The position numbers and the translations under genes were made by a program. Source: Musa acuminata AAA Group (taxonomy: Eukaryota > Streptophyta > Magnoliopsida > Zingiberales > Musaceae). Taken from it: a stretch of 64,000 nt of DNA. The stretch is taken from the NCBI RefSeq assembly GCF_036884655.1, contig NC_088357.1, positions 9,802,501 to 9,866,500 of the forward strand, written 5' to 3'. This document shows, piece by piece, positions 63,701-64,000 of this stretch; position 1 is the stretch's first letter; each line of letters starts with the position of its first letter. Under the pieces are notes generated by a model. That model was not told where the DNA came from and made no database searches. It saw nothing but the letters and a program-made list of their open reading frames with translations.

Positions 63701-64000
63701 CTAACAATCATGTTTATTTGCCATAAACTTGGTTTTTTTTTCTTTCATCTTTTAGTTAATTATGTTAGGTATATAGAATTAGTTTTCATGATGCATGCTA
63801 TCCTTCAATGAAGTTCTTTTGAGGTTTTAGGAGTATTTTGAAAGCTAAGGATTTGTAGGTAGGACAAAAAGGAATATTCTGTATGTTACTTTCTTTTAAC
63901 ATTATACAAGGAAATCACTTCTTAAAAAGTATATTTATAGAGAAGTTATGACAAACTAATGGCAAAAAGACCAATAAATACTGCAACTGAGGGTGAGATA
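37389..64000 (+). CDS. ISA3: Isoamylase-type starch debranching enzyme, ISA3 class (5' part; continues past the window)
   Basis: Eighteen exons rebuilt: 37389-37537, 38881-38935, 39028-39096, 43327-43484, 46831-46924, 47806-48042, 48131-48235, 49730-49834, 49954-50088, 50191-50277, 51591-51648, 53172-53235, 56266-56365, 59851-59951, 61078-61129, 62064-62126, 63189-63278, 63371-63443. They give 598 codons; about 180-190 more are expected downstream. The enzyme hydrolyses alpha-1,6 branches of starch or limit dextrins in plastids. The Ser/Arg-rich N-terminus looks like a transit peptide. The CBM48-like region has [20 protein letters not shown] and [12 protein letters not shown]. The GH13 barrel has DVVYNH (373-378), nucleophile Asp451 in GFRFDLAS, acid/base Glu488 in [10 protein letters not shown] and Asp561 in AHDGFTLCD, so the catalytic triad is intact. 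Intron 2 starts with GC. Introns reach 4.2 kb (intron 3) and carry the repeats listed below; other intron DNA shows nothing recognisable. Confidence 0.93.
40160..40640 (+). repeat. Dispersed repeat family C, copy 1 (ISA3 intron 3)
   Basis: Shares a layout with copies near 48845, 57000 and 58735: a 'ggtac.tggacc'-like start, a purine-rich middle (gaggaagaagag type), and, here and at 57000, an end with 'aggcttactaga.agt' versus 'cggcttactaggtgat'. Non-coding; open frames on minus are due to base bias. Confidence 0.6.
40885..42260. repeat. Old direct duplication within ISA3 intron 3 (two copies about 820 bp apart)
   Basis: About 40885-41420 matches about 41698-42260 in order: 'ttttgtaaatgt' with 'cacttgg', 'gaagaaaatga.ta' with 'ttgatttat', 'tatttttgtatttt', 'gagtgagtttgatagttatt' versus 'gagtgatttgttagttatg', and 'tctttt.ctattattat'-like ends. 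Many substitutions and indels. Confidence 0.55.
41540..41665. repeat. (TA)n microsatellite with ATGTATACATACATG palindromes
   Basis: Alternating TA with embedded 'gtatatatacatacatgtat' segments. It lies between the two copies of the intron-3 duplication and could extrude as a cruciform. Confidence 0.95.
43418..44155 (+). repeat. Tandem duplication containing the 3' part of ISA3 exon 4
   Basis: Copy 1 (43418-43765) and copy 2 (43802-44155), offset about 384 bp, share 'ctttgctatattttctc', 'cacactttgcttgtcaattt', 'gctgagctttgcttcctttt' and 'tcttagaactt'. Copy 1 carries the end of exon 4 and its donor (gggag|gtaaaa). In copy 2 the matching point reads gggtgggaaa, so the GT donor is lost and the copy stays intronic. 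Confidence 0.88.
45505..45740 (+). repeat. Dispersed repeat family B, copy 1 (ISA3 intron 4)
   Basis: Starts 'caaggttcgttgtaccacag' and ends near 'gaccgataagacgaaccatt'. Shares with the copy at 56652 'tgacaggg.acca', 'ataccat.t.ttagta', 'ctcggta' and a terminal 'gataaga..gaaccat'. It is rich in 'ggta/tacc', so it can pair with itself. Confidence 0.75.
47294..47707. repeat. Near-identical 207-bp tandem duplication (ISA3 intron 5)
   Basis: Copies 47294-47500 and 47501-47707 start 'caatgtcccaaccatgaact' and end 'ctttcccttaattttga'. By eye they differ at one position (tatatatag versus tatgtatag), pointing to a recent duplication. Confidence 0.95.
48360..48660 (+). repeat. Dispersed repeat family A, copy 1, with TA array (ISA3 intron 7)
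   Basis: Starts 'gaaatatcatatcgtaccgg', then 'agtttcgacc', 'ggtacggtatgg', a perfect-looking hairpin 'taccgaacgatataccgttcggtata', a TA array, 'gatgtcgcc', and ends with 'gtaccggtacgtaccgccca'. It is the same element as 54425-54865 in opposite orientation. Confidence 0.8.
48845..49050 (+). repeat. Dispersed repeat family C, copy 2 (ISA3 intron 7)
   Basis: Begins 'gcagtatcgggtactggacc', includes 'gactgactgacacagtata' and 'catggttccaagg', and runs into a purine-rich block (gggagaaggggagg). Shorter than copies 1 and 3. Confidence 0.55.
54425..54865 (-). repeat. Dispersed repeat family A, copy 2, with long TA arrays (ISA3 intron 12)
   Basis: Minus-strand copy. It runs from 'taccgcccggtacgggcggt' at 54430 to 'ttcggtatggtacgaaattg' near 54855. 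TA arrays lie at about 54497-54515, 54580-54657 and 54735-54766, and the interior holds an internal direct repeat of 'gcgtgggagaaggaaaagg' with 'cgacgtcgcc' palindromes (about 54533-54560 and 54670-54712). A 'taccgctcggtata' hairpin sits at about 54765-54802. Confidence 0.82.
56640..56850 (+). repeat. Dispersed repeat family B, copy 2 (ISA3 intron 13)
   Basis: Starts 'caaggtttgtcgtaccacag' and ends 'gatcggtaagatgaaccatg'. Aligned by eye with 45505-45740 over its whole length, same orientation. Confidence 0.75.
57000..57460 (+). repeat. Dispersed repeat family C, copy 3 (ISA3 intron 13)
   Basis: Begins 'gcgatttcggtactggaccc', has a long purine-rich middle (57095-57240), then 'aaccggcttactaggtgata'. 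It shares start, middle and end with 40160-40640. Confidence 0.65.
58735..58925 (+). repeat. Dispersed repeat family C, copy 4, partial (ISA3 intron 13)
   Basis: Contains 'gataccggatcccaaaactg', 'ggtatgggtctgattg', 'gacacactgta' and a purine-rich tail from about 58853. Confidence 0.55.
60050..60230. repeat. GC-rich island of 'aggcgctcg/cgagcgcct' strings (ISA3 intron 14)
   Basis: Within AT-rich intron DNA, 'acaggcgctcgggtgagata' near 60066 faces 'gcgtcgagcgcctcgggcga' near 60164, forming an imperfect inverted repeat. A similar weak string ('cgaggcacaaggtgaggcat') lies near 39413 in intron 3. It resembles GC-rich non-autonomous repeats of plants; family unknown. Confidence 0.5.

Overview
This is nuclear DNA of a flowering plant. 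The genes are split by GT-AG introns, intergenic DNA is AT-rich, and simple-sequence arrays and transposon remains are abundant. The GC-rich 5' ends of several genes (the LSD1-like, APR-like and HD-Zip genes) are typical of monocots. Dispersed repeats built from 'taccgg/ggtacgtacc' strings inside introns resemble what I recall from banana-type (Musaceae, Zingiberales) genomes. I therefore favour a Zingiberales monocot, at moderate confidence and from memory only.

Layout. (1) 4-2451, plus strand: an intronless LSD1-like histone demethylase gene (LDL1 type) with an intact SWIRM and amine-oxidase body. Its C-terminal tail is decayed, with recognisable tail fragments spread over three frames after an early stop. 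(2) 7573-10738, plus strand: a 4-exon 5'-adenylylsulfate reductase-like (APRL) thioredoxin-fold membrane protein. (3) 11760-12470, minus strand: a 4-exon histone H3.3 gene with a ~2.1 kb intron in its 5' leader. (4) 15341-20670, minus strand: a 12-exon plant O-fucosyltransferase-family protein of about 540 residues. (5) 22246-24108: a ~1.86 kb foldback-type DNA element with long inverted arms. (6) 25310-26335, minus strand: a 3-exon HD-Zip class I transcription factor with an unusual Trp-to-Cys change in the recognition helix. (7) 26.4-37.2 kb: gene-poor DNA with two LTR-like remnants in opposite orientation, tandem duplications and microsatellites. (8) 37389 to the window end, plus strand: the first 18 exons of a chloroplast isoamylase-type starch debranching enzyme (ISA3 type). 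Its introns are swollen by dispersed repeats and local duplications, and its 3' end lies outside the window.

The genes do not form a pathway. They are ordinary neighbouring nuclear genes: chromatin (LDL1-like, H3.3), redox and secretory (APRL), glycosylation (O-FucT), transcription (HD-Zip) and starch turnover (ISA3). I rebuilt exon models by hand from splice signals, frame continuity and family knowledge. Every internal exon junction quoted keeps the reading frame.

I found no evidence for a novel multi-gene system. The most interesting signals are the frame-scrambled tail of the LSD1-like gene, the HD-Zip W-to-C substitution, the long-armed foldback element, a duplicated ISA3 leader that carries a two-codon upstream ORF, and a partial duplication of ISA3 exon 4 whose downstream splice donor is destroyed.
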